DNA from: Oscillibacter hominis
GTDB lineage: Bacteria; Bacillota; Clostridia; Oscillospirales; Oscillospiraceae
Direction: 5' to 3'
Assembly: GCF_014334055.1 (NCBI RefSeq)
Contig: NZ_CP060490.1
Coordinates: forward strand, 310,001-374,000
DNA: 64,000 nucleotides
The notes beneath the pieces were generated by a model. That model saw only the letters and a list, made by a program, of their open reading frames with translations. It was not told where the DNA came from and made no database searches. Positions 45,860 to 54,160 of the stretch are shown here, piece by piece. Each line of letters begins with the position of its first letter. Position 1 is the stretch's first letter. Made by a program: the position numbers and the translations under genes.

Positions 45860-47621
45860 ACCGGCGATCAAGGCTGCCGGCCAGGGAGCCAAACGGGAGA
45901 AAAAAGGGGCGGAGGTGCCCCGCGTGAAAGCGCCCTGGCTCGGCAGCTACGATGAAGAGGTACCGGCCACGCTGACCTATTCGGAAAAGACCATGGTGGG
46001 CGCCCTGGAGGACACGGCCCGCCGCTATGGAGACTATATCGCCTACGACTATATGGGCAGCAAGTGCACCTACCGGGAGCTTGTGGAGAAGATACACACC
46101 TGCGCCCGGGCGCTGAAGGCCATGGGCATCCGGGAGGGCGACCGGGTGACGATCTGCCTGCCCAATATGCCCCAGACGCTGGTCATGTTCTATGCGGTGA
46201 ACCTGGTGGGCGCTGTTTCCAACATGGTCCACCCCCTGTCCGCCGAAAGCGAGATCGCCTTCTACCTCCGGGACTCCAAGAGCGTGGCGGCTATCACACT
46301 GGATCAGTTTTACCCTAAGTTTGCCAAGCTGCGTAAGGTGGTGGACCTGCCCAACCTGATCGTCACCGGTGCGGCCGACGAGCTGCCCGGCGCGGTCCGG
46401 GCTGGCTACTATCTGAAAGAGGGGCGGAAGATCAAGCCCATCCCCGCCCGGGCCAACGTCCTCAAGTGGAGGGACTTCCTCCGCCGCGGGGACTATATCG
46501 AGATTTACAAGGTAGACCGCCACGCCGAGGATCCGGCGGTGATCCTCTATTCCGGCGGCACCACAGGAACCACCAAAGGCATATTGCTGACCAACCGGAA
46601 CTTCAACGCCCTGGGGGCCCAGATCATCGCCACCAACACCTTCTTCCAGCCCGGCGACAAGATGCTGGCCATCATGCCCATGTTCCATGGGTTCGGGCTT
46701 GGCGTATCCATCCACTCCATGATGTACAACGGCGGCCGCTGCATCCTGATCCCCAGGTTCACCCCGGAATCCTACGCGGAGCTGCTGAAGAAGTACCAGC
46801 CCAACCTCATCGCCGGCGTGCCCTCCCTGTTTGAGGCACTGCTGCGGGTGAAGCAGATGGAGGGCGTGGATTTAAGCTGTCTGAAGGGCGTGTTCTCCGG
46901 CGGCGACTCCTTGTCTGTGGAACTGAAAAAGCGCTTTGACGCCTTTTTGGCCGAGCACGGCGCAGCCGTTCAGGTTCGGGAGGGCTACGGCACCACCGAA
47001 TGCGTTACCGCCAGCTGCCTCACGCCCATGCACCAGGCCCGGGAGGGCTCCATCGGCCTGCCCTTCCCCGACATGTTCTATAAGATCGTGAAGGCGGGGA
47101 CGGAAGAGGAGGTGCCCTACGGTGAGGAGGGCGAGATCTGCATTGCAGGCCCCACGGTGATGGTGGAGTATGTGAACCACCCGGAGGAGACGGCTCAGAC
47201 GCTGCGCACCCACGCCGACGGCATGACCTGGGTCCACACCGGCGACCTGGGCATCATGGACTCCGACGGATTTGTCTACTTCCGCCAGCGCATCAAGCGC
47301 ATGATCGTCACCAACGGCTACAACGTCTATCCCTCCCAGATTGAAAACGTCCTGGACGGGCAGGAGTACGTCCAGATGAGCTGTGTCATCGGCGTGCCCG
47401 ACCCCATCAAGATTCAGCGGGTCAAGGCTTTCGTGATGCTCAAGCCGGGCTTCAAGCCCACCGAGGCCTGCCGCCAGGCCATTTTGGCCCACTGCCGCAA
47501 GCACATCGCCAAATACGCCATCCCCACGGAGATCGAGTTCCGGGAGGAACTGCCCAAGACCCTGGTGGGCAAGGTGGCCTACCGAAAGCTGGAGGAAGAG
47601 GAGCTGAGCCGCCGGCAGTAA
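45852..47621 (+). CDS. AMP-forming acyl-CoA/acyl-acid ligase
   Basis: 589 residues of the ANL superfamily. The ATP loop is in LYSGGTTGTTKG, then MPMFHGFG, the A5 motif EGYGTTE, HTGDLGIMDSDGF (ribose-binding Asp) and the C-terminal catalytic Lys in KTLVGKVAYR. The gating region is typical of fatty-acid ligases. It should activate a carboxylic acid through an acyl-adenylate to a thioester; chain length is unknown. AAAGGAGG precedes the ATG. Its N-terminal 30 residues are a poorly conserved Lys/Ala-rich extension. Confidence 0.9.
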   Translation: MSEPAIKAAGQGAKREKKGAEVPRVKAPWLGSYDEEVPATLTYSEKTMVGALEDTARRYGDYIAYDYMGSKCTYRELVEKIHTCARALKAMGIREGDRVTICLPNMPQTLVMFYAVNLVGAVSNMVHPLSAESEIAFYLRDSKSVAAITLDQFYPKFAKLRKVVDLPNLIVTGAADELPGAVRAGYYLKEGRKIKPIPARANVLKWRDFLRRGDYIEIYKVDRHAEDPAVILYSGGTTGTTKGILLTNRNFNALGAQIIATNTFFQPGDKMLAIMPMFHGFGLGVSIHSMMYNGGRCILIPRFTPESYAELLKKYQPNLIAGVPSLFEALLRVKQMEGVDLSCLKGVFSGGDSLSVELKKRFDAFLAEHGAAVQVREGYGTTECVTASCLTPMHQAREGSIGLPFPDMFYKIVKAGTEEEVPYGEEGEICIAGPTVMVEYVNHPEETAQTLRTHADGMTWVHTGDLGIMDSDGFVYFRQRIKRMIVTNGYNVYPSQIENVLDGQEYVQMSCVIGVPDPIKIQRVKAFVMLKPGFKPTEACRQAILAHCRKHIAKYAIPTEIEFREELPKTLVGKVAYRKLEEEELSRRQ

Positions 47622-47645
47622 TGCGGCGGAGGGAGGAGAGAGACT

Positions 47646-48671
47646 ATGGTAAAAGTGAGATTGGGAAAAACAGAGCTTTGGGTGACAAAGACGGCCTTCG
47701 GCGCGCTGCCCATCCAGCGCATCGACCACGCCGCGGCCAAAAAGCTGCTGCGCCGGGCCTATGACCGGGGGATCAACTATTTTGACACGGCCAACGCCTA
47801 CAGCGACAGCGAGGAGAAGATCGGCGAGGCGCTCTCCGACGTCCGCCACAACATCGTGATCTCCACCAAGAGCGGCGGGTCGGATAAGGAGACGGTGCGC
47901 CGGCACATCGAGACCAGCCTGCGGCGGATGAAGACGGACTATATCGACCTCTTCCAGTTCCACAACCCGGCGGTGCTGCCGGATATCGACGACCCGGACG
48001 GCCCGTTTGCCGCAGCCCTGGAGGCCAAGCAAAAGGGGTATGTCCGCCACATCGGCATCACCAACCACCGCCTAAGCGTGGCCCACCAGGCGCTGGATTC
48101 CGGCAACTTTGAGACGATGCAGTTCCCATTCTGCTATCTGGCCACGGACAAGGATGTGGAGCTGGTCAACCGCTGCCGGGAGGAGGACGTGGGCTTTATC
48201 GCCATGAAGGGCCTTTCCGGCGGCATGCTCTCCAATGCGGAGGCCTGCTTTGCCTTCATGCAGCAGTACGACAACGTGGTGCCCATCTGGGGCATCCAGC
48301 ATGAGTGGGAGCTGGACCAGTGGCTGGAGCTGCGGGAGCGGGGGGCGAAGATGACGCCGGAGCTCTCGGCGGTGATTGAGAAGGACCGCGCCGAACTGGC
48401 CCAGAACTTCTGCCGCAGCTGCGGGTACTGCCAGCCCTGCACCGTGGGCATTGACATCCCCCAGGCGGCCCGGATGGCCATGCTGCTGCGCCGGGCGGTC
48501 TATCAGAACTACATAACCGACGAGTGGTACGCCAAGATGCACAAGATCGAGGAGTGCGTCCACTGCGACGTGTGTAAGAGCCGCTGCCCCTATGAGCTGG
48601 ACATCCCCAACCTCCTTCAGGAGATGCTGAAGGACTATGATGCGTTTTATGCCCAGCACAAAAACGGATAA
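47646..48671 (+). CDS. Aldo/keto reductase with C-terminal [4Fe-4S] domain
   Basis: 341 residues. The N-terminal AKR barrel keeps the tetrad: Asp and Tyr in YFDTANAYSDSE, Lys in ISTKSGG, His in FQFHNP. The C-terminal part (about 255-340) has ferredoxin-like clusters CRSCGYCQPC and CVHCDVCKSRCPYELDIP, eight Cys in all. This AKR-ferredoxin fusion type is common in anaerobes; it may reduce an aldehyde or ketone using NAD(P)H with electron relay. Its place between the ligase and thioesterase suggests a fatty-acyl or aldehyde substrate. Confidence 0.9.
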   Translation: MVKVRLGKTELWVTKTAFGALPIQRIDHAAAKKLLRRAYDRGINYFDTANAYSDSEEKIGEALSDVRHNIVISTKSGGSDKETVRRHIETSLRRMKTDYIDLFQFHNPAVLPDIDDPDGPFAAALEAKQKGYVRHIGITNHRLSVAHQALDSGNFETMQFPFCYLATDKDVELVNRCREEDVGFIAMKGLSGGMLSNAEACFAFMQQYDNVVPIWGIQHEWELDQWLELRERGAKMTPELSAVIEKDRAELAQNFCRSCGYCQPCTVGIDIPQAARMAMLLRRAVYQNYITDEWYAKMHKIEECVHCDVCKSRCPYELDIPNLLQEMLKDYDAFYAQHKNG

Positions 48672-48683
48672 GAGGAAGAGACA

Positions 48684-49427
48684 TTGGAGTATCTCACACA
48701 GGAATTGACGGAAACCACCTTCAGCCGGGAGGAGGAGCTGACCTTTGCCAGCTGTGACGTGCGCAAAAAGATGAAGCTTTCCACCATGCTGAGCATGATG
48801 GCCAGCATTGCCGGCTATGACTACGACGCCCGGGGGCTGACCTATGAGGTGCTGCGGGACATGCACCAGGTGTTTTTGCTGGCCCGGATCACGCTGAAAG
48901 TCCACCGCCTGCCGGAAAACAGGGACATCCTCAAGGTGACCACCTGGGAAAACGGAGTGCGGGGCGTGCATATGCGCCGCTGCTTCGATCTCAGCGACCG
49001 TGAGGGCCGGACCTGCGTCGCCGGGCGCAGCAGTTGGATCCTGGTGGACCCGGACAGCCGGAAAATCCTGCGGCCGGGCCTTTTTACAGGAAAGCCCATC
49101 GCAGAGGTGGAGCGGGAGATCGACTGCCCGGAGTGTAAAAAGGTGCTGGCGCCCAGGGAGGGCATGGAGGAGATCGGCCGAAGAAAGGTGCGCTTTACCG
49201 ACCTGGATGCGAACGGGCATCTCTACAGCGGCAACTACGGAAACGTCATCTGGGACTTCCTGCCTGAGGAGCTCCAGCTGCGGGACTTGAAGGAATTTTC
49301 CATCAACTACAACCACGAAGCCACTTTGGGCGAGGAGCTGCGGCTCACCGGCTACCGGGTGGAGGACCGCTATTACATGATGGGGCAGGCAGGCGAGCCC
49401 TGCTTCACCTGCGAATGCGTATTTTAA
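48684..49427 (+). CDS. Acyl-ACP thioesterase
   Basis: 247 residues with two hotdog domains. The first holds FASCDVRKKMKLSTMLSMMASIAGYDYDARG and the second the active-site region VRFTDLDANGHLYSGNYGNVIWD (Asp, Asn, His). It releases a free fatty acid from acyl-ACP. It starts at TTG 48684 after AGAGGAAGAG. It is the last gene before a strong terminator; with the ligase upstream, the operon contains both release and reactivation of acyl chains. Confidence 0.9.
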   Translation: MEYLTQELTETTFSREEELTFASCDVRKKMKLSTMLSMMASIAGYDYDARGLTYEVLRDMHQVFLLARITLKVHRLPENRDILKVTTWENGVRGVHMRRCFDLSDREGRTCVAGRSSWILVDPDSRKILRPGLFTGKPIAEVEREIDCPECKKVLAPREGMEEIGRRKVRFTDLDANGHLYSGNYGNVIWDFLPEELQLRDLKEFSINYNHEATLGEELRLTGYRVEDRYYMMGQAGEPCFTCECVF

Positions 49428-49431
49428 AGAG

Positions 49432-49468
49432 AACGCGCCGCACAAGCCAACGGTTTGTGCGGCGCGTT
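49432..49468. terminator. Bidirectional terminator between the thioesterase and DUF1275 genes
   Basis: AACGCGCCGCACAA pairs with TTGTGCGGCGCGTT, between convergent genes. Confidence 0.92.
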
Positions 49469-49473
49469 TCCTT

Positions 49474-50157
49474 CTATTTTTGCTCTTCCCCGGTCTCATC
49501 CATCTCTTCCCGGAACATCAGCAGGAAGACGGCGGCCAGGCCGATGAGGCCGAAAAGCACCGCCTCGGCGCAGAAGCGCCGGGTGGCATGGGCCCCGACG
49601 GCGGCGCCGGCGATGAAAAAGAGGATGATGCCCGCGTACTGCCGGAACCGGCGGAGGAACGTACCGTCCCCGGTGCGGCGGAAATGGTAGAGGTTCTCCG
49701 TGGCGCTGCGCAGGTTCCCTGTGCACATGGTGGTGGCGTAGGGGCTGCCGCTGAGCTTGCGGAAGCTCTCCACCTGCATGGCGCACACAAAGGAGACCAA
49801 AATGTTGGCCAGGGAGTCCCAGTCGCCCTGGGGAAGGAAGGCCACGATCAGCAGCACCAGGGACTCCACAGCCACAGTGACCTGCCGCCAGTGGAGCCTG
49901 CCCCTGCGCCCCTTGTACCGGCTCTTCAGGGACTCGGTCACATATACGCCGAAAAAGAAGGCGGCGATGGGCACCAGGTAGGATAGGGAGAGGCCCCACT
50001 CCCCCTGGGCCAGGTGCAGGCCAAAGAGAACGATGTTGCCGGTCTGAGCGTTGGCGAATACGCCGCCGCGGCAGAGGTACGTGTAGGCGTCCAAAAAACC
50101 GCCGACTAAGGCCAGCAGCACGCCGATGGGGTAGCTCTCGGAAACTTGTCTGTTCAT
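49474..50157 (-). CDS. DUF1275 (YoaK-like) membrane protein
   Basis: 227 residues, about six hydrophobic segments. The N-terminal LALVGGFLDAYTYLCRGGVFANAQTGNIVLFGL is the DUF1275 signature, and FVCAMQVESFR...ATTMCTGNLRS the second one. Function is unknown; the family is widespread. The ribosome site is weak. It lies 23 nt downstream of recG and is likely co-transcribed with it. Confidence 0.9.
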   Translation of the reverse strand: MNRQVSESYPIGVLLALVGGFLDAYTYLCRGGVFANAQTGNIVLFGLHLAQGEWGLSLSYLVPIAAFFFGVYVTESLKSRYKGRRGRLHWRQVTVAVESLVLLIVAFLPQGDWDSLANILVSFVCAMQVESFRKLSGSPYATTMCTGNLRSATENLYHFRRTGDGTFLRRFRQYAGIILFFIAGAAVGAHATRRFCAEAVLFGLIGLAAVFLLMFREEMDETGEEQK

Positions 50158-50180
50158 TGCATTGCTTCTTTCTGTGATCT

Positions 50181-52229
50181 TCAGTTCAGTGTGTCCGCAT
50201 TCTGGGTAAACAATTCCTGCACCCGGCGCTTAACGGCCCCGTGGCGCGTAAGCTCCGGGTCGGCGCGTAGCAGCTCCTCCGCCGCTGCCTGGGCCTTGAG
50301 CAGCAGGGCCATGTCACAGGAAAGGTCGGCGATCTTCAAAGAGGGAAGTCCATGCTGGCGCTGGCCGAAAAAGTCGCCCGGGCCCCGCAGACGCAGGTCC
50401 TCCTCGGCAATGCGGAAGCCGTCCGAGGTTTTGGCTATGACCCGCAGCCGCTGCCTGGCCTCCTCGGTCTTTGGATCTGCGATCAGCACACAGTAGGACT
50501 TGGCGCTGCCCCGGCCCACCCGGCCCCGCAGCTGGTGGAGCTGGCTCAGGCCGAAGCGGTCGGCGTTTTCCACCGCCATCACTGTGGCGTTGGGCACGTC
50601 CACCCCCACCTCGATGACCGTGGTGGACACCAGGATATCCGTTTTCCCGCTGGTGAAGCCGGACATCACCGCCTCCTTTTCCTTTGGCTTCATCTTGCCG
50701 TGGATGAAGGCGATGCGCAGATCGGGAAAGACCTCCTGCTGGAGCATCTGCGCGTATTCCGTCACCGCCTTGCGGTCGTCCGGCATCTCCTCGTTTTCCG
50801 ACACCTGTGGACAGACGATGTAGGCCTGGTGGCCCTGGGCGATCTCCTTGCGCAAAAAGGCGTAGATCCGCTCCCTGTAGCCGGTGCCCACGGCGAAGGT
50901 ATCGATCTTCTGCCGTCCGGGAGGCAGCTCGTCGATAACGGAGACGTCCAGGTCGCCGTAGATGATGAGGGCCAGCGTCCGGGGGATCGGCGTGGCGGAC
51001 ATGACCAGGATGTGGGGGGAGCGGCCCTTGGAGGAGAGGGCGGCGCGCTGTGCAACGCCGAACCGGTGCTGCTCATCGGTGACCACCAGGCCCAGGTCCT
51101 TGTAGGCCACATCCCCGGAGATCAGCGCGTGGGTGCCGATGACAAAGTGGGCCGTCCCGTCCGAAAGCTGTTCAAGGATGGACTGGCGGGCCTTGCCCTT
51201 GACGGAGCCGGTGAGCAGGACGCACCGGATGCCCAGGGACTCCAGGAGGGGAGAGAGGCTCCGGTAGTGCTGCTCCGCCAAAATCTCAGTGGGCGCCATC
51301 AGGGCGGCCTGGGCGCCGTTTTGTACGGTGAAGTAGACGCAGGCCGCGGCCACCATGGTCTTGCCGGACCCCACGTCTCCCTGGCACAGGCGGTTCATGG
51401 GCCTGCCGGAGCACATGTCGGCCAGGGCCTCTTCCACACAGCGGCGCTGGGCGCCGGTGAGGGAGAAGGGGAGGGCGCGGTAGAAGGGTTCCATATCCAC
51501 CGGGCGGCAGGGTGTCACCAGGAGCGATTGGCGGCGGCTGCGCAGCCCGGAAAGGCCCAGGGCCAACAGGAACAGCTCCTCAAACACCAGGCGGCGGCGG
51601 GCCTCTTCCAGCGCTTCCTGAGAGGCGGGGAAGTGGACGTTTTCATAGGCGCAGCCGATGGGGCAGAGCCCGTTTTCCCGGCACACCTCCTCGGGGAGGA
51701 ACTCGGACAGTTTGCCGGCGCAGGCGTCCAGCCCTTGGCGGACGGCGCGGATCAGCAGCAGCTGGGAGACACCGGCGGTCAGGGGATAGATGGGGACGAT
51801 GCGCCCGGTCCGCTCCCGGCGGCCCTCCGGCTCCGCCACCGGATTGGTCATGGTCCGGTGCAGCAGTGTGCCCTCCACCCGGCCGCAGAACACATAGGTC
51901 TGTCCCATTTTCAGGCTGTTTTTCAGGTACGCCTGATTAAAATAGGTGATGTCCACCGCGCCGGTCTCATCCACCGCCCGAAGCTTCACCAGCTCCAGGC
52001 CCCGGCGGATGCGGGAAAGGGTGGGCGGCGCGGCCACCATGGCCTGGACGCAGGCGGTTTCCCCGGGAATCAGCGCGCTGATGGGGCGCAGGGTGGTGCG
52101 GTCCTCATAGGCCCGGGGGAAGTAGGAGATCAGGTCCCGCAGCGTGAAGATGCCAAGCTTTCCCAGGGCCTTGGCCTTCTGCTCGCCAATGCCCTTGATG
52201 TAGCGCACATCCGTATTGAGGTCGGCCAT
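50181..52229 (-). CDS. recG: ATP-dependent DNA helicase RecG
   Basis: 682 residues. RecG remodels stalled forks and branched DNA. The N-terminal wedge/OB region (YIKGIGEQKAKALGKLGI, VFCGRVEGTLL) is followed by helicase motifs: GDVGSGKT (I), APTEILAEQHY (Ia), DEQHRFGV (II, DEQH form), MSATPIPRT (III), VIEVGVDVPNAT (V) and QLRGRVGRG (VI). The C-terminal RLRGPGDFFGQRQHG is RecG-specific. AAAGGAG lies 8 nt before the ATG. It has its own divergent promoter. Confidence 0.97.
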   Translation of the reverse strand: MADLNTDVRYIKGIGEQKAKALGKLGIFTLRDLISYFPRAYEDRTTLRPISALIPGETACVQAMVAAPPTLSRIRRGLELVKLRAVDETGAVDITYFNQAYLKNSLKMGQTYVFCGRVEGTLLHRTMTNPVAEPEGRRERTGRIVPIYPLTAGVSQLLLIRAVRQGLDACAGKLSEFLPEEVCRENGLCPIGCAYENVHFPASQEALEEARRRLVFEELFLLALGLSGLRSRRQSLLVTPCRPVDMEPFYRALPFSLTGAQRRCVEEALADMCSGRPMNRLCQGDVGSGKTMVAAACVYFTVQNGAQAALMAPTEILAEQHYRSLSPLLESLGIRCVLLTGSVKGKARQSILEQLSDGTAHFVIGTHALISGDVAYKDLGLVVTDEQHRFGVAQRAALSSKGRSPHILVMSATPIPRTLALIIYGDLDVSVIDELPPGRQKIDTFAVGTGYRERIYAFLRKEIAQGHQAYIVCPQVSENEEMPDDRKAVTEYAQMLQQEVFPDLRIAFIHGKMKPKEKEAVMSGFTSGKTDILVSTTVIEVGVDVPNATVMAVENADRFGLSQLHQLRGRVGRGSAKSYCVLIADPKTEEARQRLRVIAKTSDGFRIAEEDLRLRGPGDFFGQRQHGLPSLKIADLSCDMALLLKAQAAAEELLRADPELTRHGAVKRRVQELFTQNADTLN

Positions 52230-52257
52230 GGGGTGACTCCTTTCTCCTGTGGGATTC

Positions 52258-52276
52258 AGCTGCTGGAACAGCAGCT
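52258..52276 (-). other. Hairpin in the recG leader
   Basis: AGCTGCTG and CAGCAGCT form an 8-bp stem around GAA between the recG promoter and start. Confidence 0.5.
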
Positions 52277-52282
52277 TCAGAT

Positions 52283-52311
52283 ATTATATAATAGCCTGCA
52301 GCACTTGGCAA
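52283..52311 (-). promoter_or_regulatory. recG promoter
   Basis: On the minus strand TTGCCA (52306-52311), 17-bp spacer, TATAAT (52283-52288). Confidence 0.75.
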
Positions 52312-52319
52312 AACTATTT

Positions 52320-52345
52320 TGTAACATTTGGCCCATTGGATGCTC
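52320..52345 (+). promoter_or_regulatory. Possible ECF-type autoregulated promoter
   Basis: TGTAAC (52320-52325), 16-bp gap, GCTC (52342-52345), just before the sigma factor gene. The AAC core and spacing fit many ECF promoters; the match is weak. Confidence 0.3.
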
Positions 52346-52361
52346 TTATGTAGGAAAGGCG

Positions 52362-52838
52362 GTGAGGAAGATCCCGGATTTTGAAGAAGTCTACCGGCTG
52401 TATTTTGCCGATGTGTACCGCTATGCGCTGGCCCTGGCCAGGGACGAGGCGGCGGCGGAGGAGATCACCCAGGAGACCTTTTTCCGTTCTCTCACCGCCA
52501 TAGACGGCTTTCGCGGGGAGTGCCAGCTGCGGGTGTGGCTGTGCCAGATCGCAAGGAACCTCTATTTCAGCGCCTGCCGGGAGCAGAAACGGTTCCGGCA
52601 GGCGGGGGCGGAGGAGGGGGATGAGGGCATCGAGGAGTCTTTGTGCGACCGTGACACGGCCCGCAGGCTCCACCGCCTGCTCCATGATTTGGAGGAGCCC
52701 TATAAGGAGGTGTTCTCCCTGCGCACCTTCGGCGAACTGCCCTTTGCCCAGATCGGCGAGCTGTTCGGGAAAACTGAGAGCTGGGCCCGTGTGACCTATT
52801 TCCGGGCGCGGCGGAAATTAAAGGAGAGGCTGCAATGA
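52362..52838 (+). CDS. ECF-type RNA polymerase sigma factor
   Basis: 158 residues. Region 2 (FEEVYRLYFADVYRYALALARDEAAAEEITQETFFRSL) and region 4 (EEPYKEVFSLRTFGELPFAQIGELFGKTESWARVTYFRARRKLKE) are clear, with no sigma-3 domain. It starts at GTG 52362, AGGA 6 nt upstream. The frame stays open far upstream, antisense to recG, but that part is a shadow. The stop overlaps the anti-sigma ATG. Stress signal unknown. Confidence 0.93.
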   Translation: MRKIPDFEEVYRLYFADVYRYALALARDEAAAEEITQETFFRSLTAIDGFRGECQLRVWLCQIARNLYFSACREQKRFRQAGAEEGDEGIEESLCDRDTARRLHRLLHDLEEPYKEVFSLRTFGELPFAQIGELFGKTESWARVTYFRARRKLKERLQ

Positions 52839-53524
52839 AGTGTGAAATTGTACGTGACCTGCTGCCGCTGTACTGCGACAATGTGTGCTCGCCCGAGAGC
52901 CGGGAGGCGGTGGAAGCGCATCTTCAAGAATGTGCCGGCTGCCGGAGGGAACTGGAAGAGCTCCGTTCGCCTCTGCCGGAGGAGAAGCGCCACGGGTCGG
53001 GCGACGGGGCGTCAGCGCTGAAGACGATCTCCCGGGAGTGGGAGCGGGGCAAGTGGAAGGCAAAGCTGCGGGGGGCGGCTGTCGCGGCGGCGGTGTGCGC
53101 CGTGATAGCCGGGGCTTTTCTGGCGGCCACGCAGGGGTTCTGGTTCCCGGTGGACCCGGAGAGCATTTCGATCACCAACGTGCGCCAGCTCTCCGACGGG
53201 CGGGTGCTGTACCACATGGCCGTCAACGACGACAAGGCGATCCGGGAGATCCGGTTCGAGTTTGACGGGGAGGGCAACGCCTACTTTGTGCCCAAGCGGG
53301 CGCTCTATACGGAAAAGAGGATGATGGTGGGCCAGACAGGGGACTCAGACCTGGTCCTGGACCTGCCGCTCATGAATGAATACGCCCGCTCACGGGGCTA
53401 TGATACGGAGATCACCAGGGCCTGGTACGGCCAGGGTGAGGACGCCGTCCTCCTCTGGGAGGAGGGCATGGAGCTGCCCGACGCCTCATCGGAGGATGAG
53501 CTCAGCTGGGCGGCCAGGGATTAA
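52835..53524 (+). CDS. Zinc-finger anti-sigma factor, membrane-anchored
   Basis: 229 residues. The N-terminal zf-HC2 domain binds the sigma factor: CEIVRDLLPLYCDNVCSPESREAVEAHLQEC..C, with the H-x3-C-x2-C zinc set. One membrane helix at about 80-100, then an extracellular region of about 125 residues that may sense the signal and that I do not recognise. It is coupled to the sigma gene by ATGA. Confidence 0.9.
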   Translation: MKCEIVRDLLPLYCDNVCSPESREAVEAHLQECAGCRRELEELRSPLPEEKRHGSGDGASALKTISREWERGKWKAKLRGAAVAAAVCAVIAGAFLAATQGFWFPVDPESISITNVRQLSDGRVLYHMAVNDDKAIREIRFEFDGEGNAYFVPKRALYTEKRMMVGQTGDSDLVLDLPLMNEYARSRGYDTEITRAWYGQGEDAVLLWEEGMELPDASSEDELSWAARD

Positions 53525-53542
53525 AAGCCGTTCCAAAATGGA

Positions 53543-53577
53543 AAAAGAGCGTGCAGCAAGCTGCTGCACGCTCTTTT
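53543..53577. terminator. Bidirectional terminator between anti-sigma and folA
   Basis: AAAAGAGCGTGCAGCA, AGC loop, TGCTGCACGCTCTTTT; a perfect 16-bp stem. Confidence 0.95.
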
Positions 53578-53599
53578 GCGTTCCGGATCAAAAACTGGG

Positions 53600-54088
53600 C
53601 TATCCAGCCTTCCGCACATATTCCAGGTAGCGGAAGGTGTAGCCGTTGTCGGCCACAGGCTCGCTTGCACTGAAAAGCTCCCAGTCGGGGTGTCGGTCCA
53701 GATTGGGGAAATAGGTGTCGGCGTCGGCCTTGGCGTCCACCATGGTGACATAGGCCCGCTGGCAGTAGGGCAGGAGCTTGGCGTAGATGGAGCCGCCGCC
53801 GATGACAAAGACCCGGTCCCGGCCCTGCACCATGGCCAGCGCCTGGTCAAAGGAGTGCACCACCGCGGCGCCCGGCACCTCAATATCGGGCTGGGCGGAG
53901 AGGATGATGTTGTCCCGGTTGGCCAGGGGCTGCCCCTTGGGCAGGGACTCCAGCGTTTTGCGGCCCATGATGACGGTGCCGCCCTCCGTCAGGGAGCGGA
54001 AGTGTTTCAGATCTTCGCTCAGGCGGAACAGCAGTTTGCCATCCCTGCCGATGGCCCAGTTCTGACTGACTGCAACAATTGCGTTCAT
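53600..54088 (-). CDS. folA: Dihydrofolate reductase
   Basis: 162 residues. It reduces dihydrofolate with NADPH. N-terminal IVAVSQNWAIGRDGKLLF, then the catalytic acidic residue in LSEDLKHF, GGTVIMGRKTLESLP and FVIGGGSIYAKLLPY. The usual LPW motif reads LLF, as in many clostridial enzymes. AAAGGAG precedes the ATG. It is 72 nt downstream of thyA, whose product dihydrofolate it recycles. Confidence 0.96.
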   Translation of the reverse strand: MNAIVAVSQNWAIGRDGKLLFRLSEDLKHFRSLTEGGTVIMGRKTLESLPKGQPLANRDNIILSAQPDIEVPGAAVVHSFDQALAMVQGRDRVFVIGGGSIYAKLLPYCQRAYVTMVDAKADADTYFPNLDRHPDWELFSASEPVADNGYTFRYLEYVRKAG

Positions 54089-54160
54089 AGAGACTCTCCT
54101 TTGATATACCGCGGATGGACGGCAGGCGGTATGGATTCTTCCCGTGGAATAAAAGACGGT

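Noticed and set aside
50352..52361. Upstream extension of the ECF sigma frame by about 670 codons
   Set aside because: The extension is antisense to recG; only the part from GTG 52362 has sigma motifs and a ribosome site.
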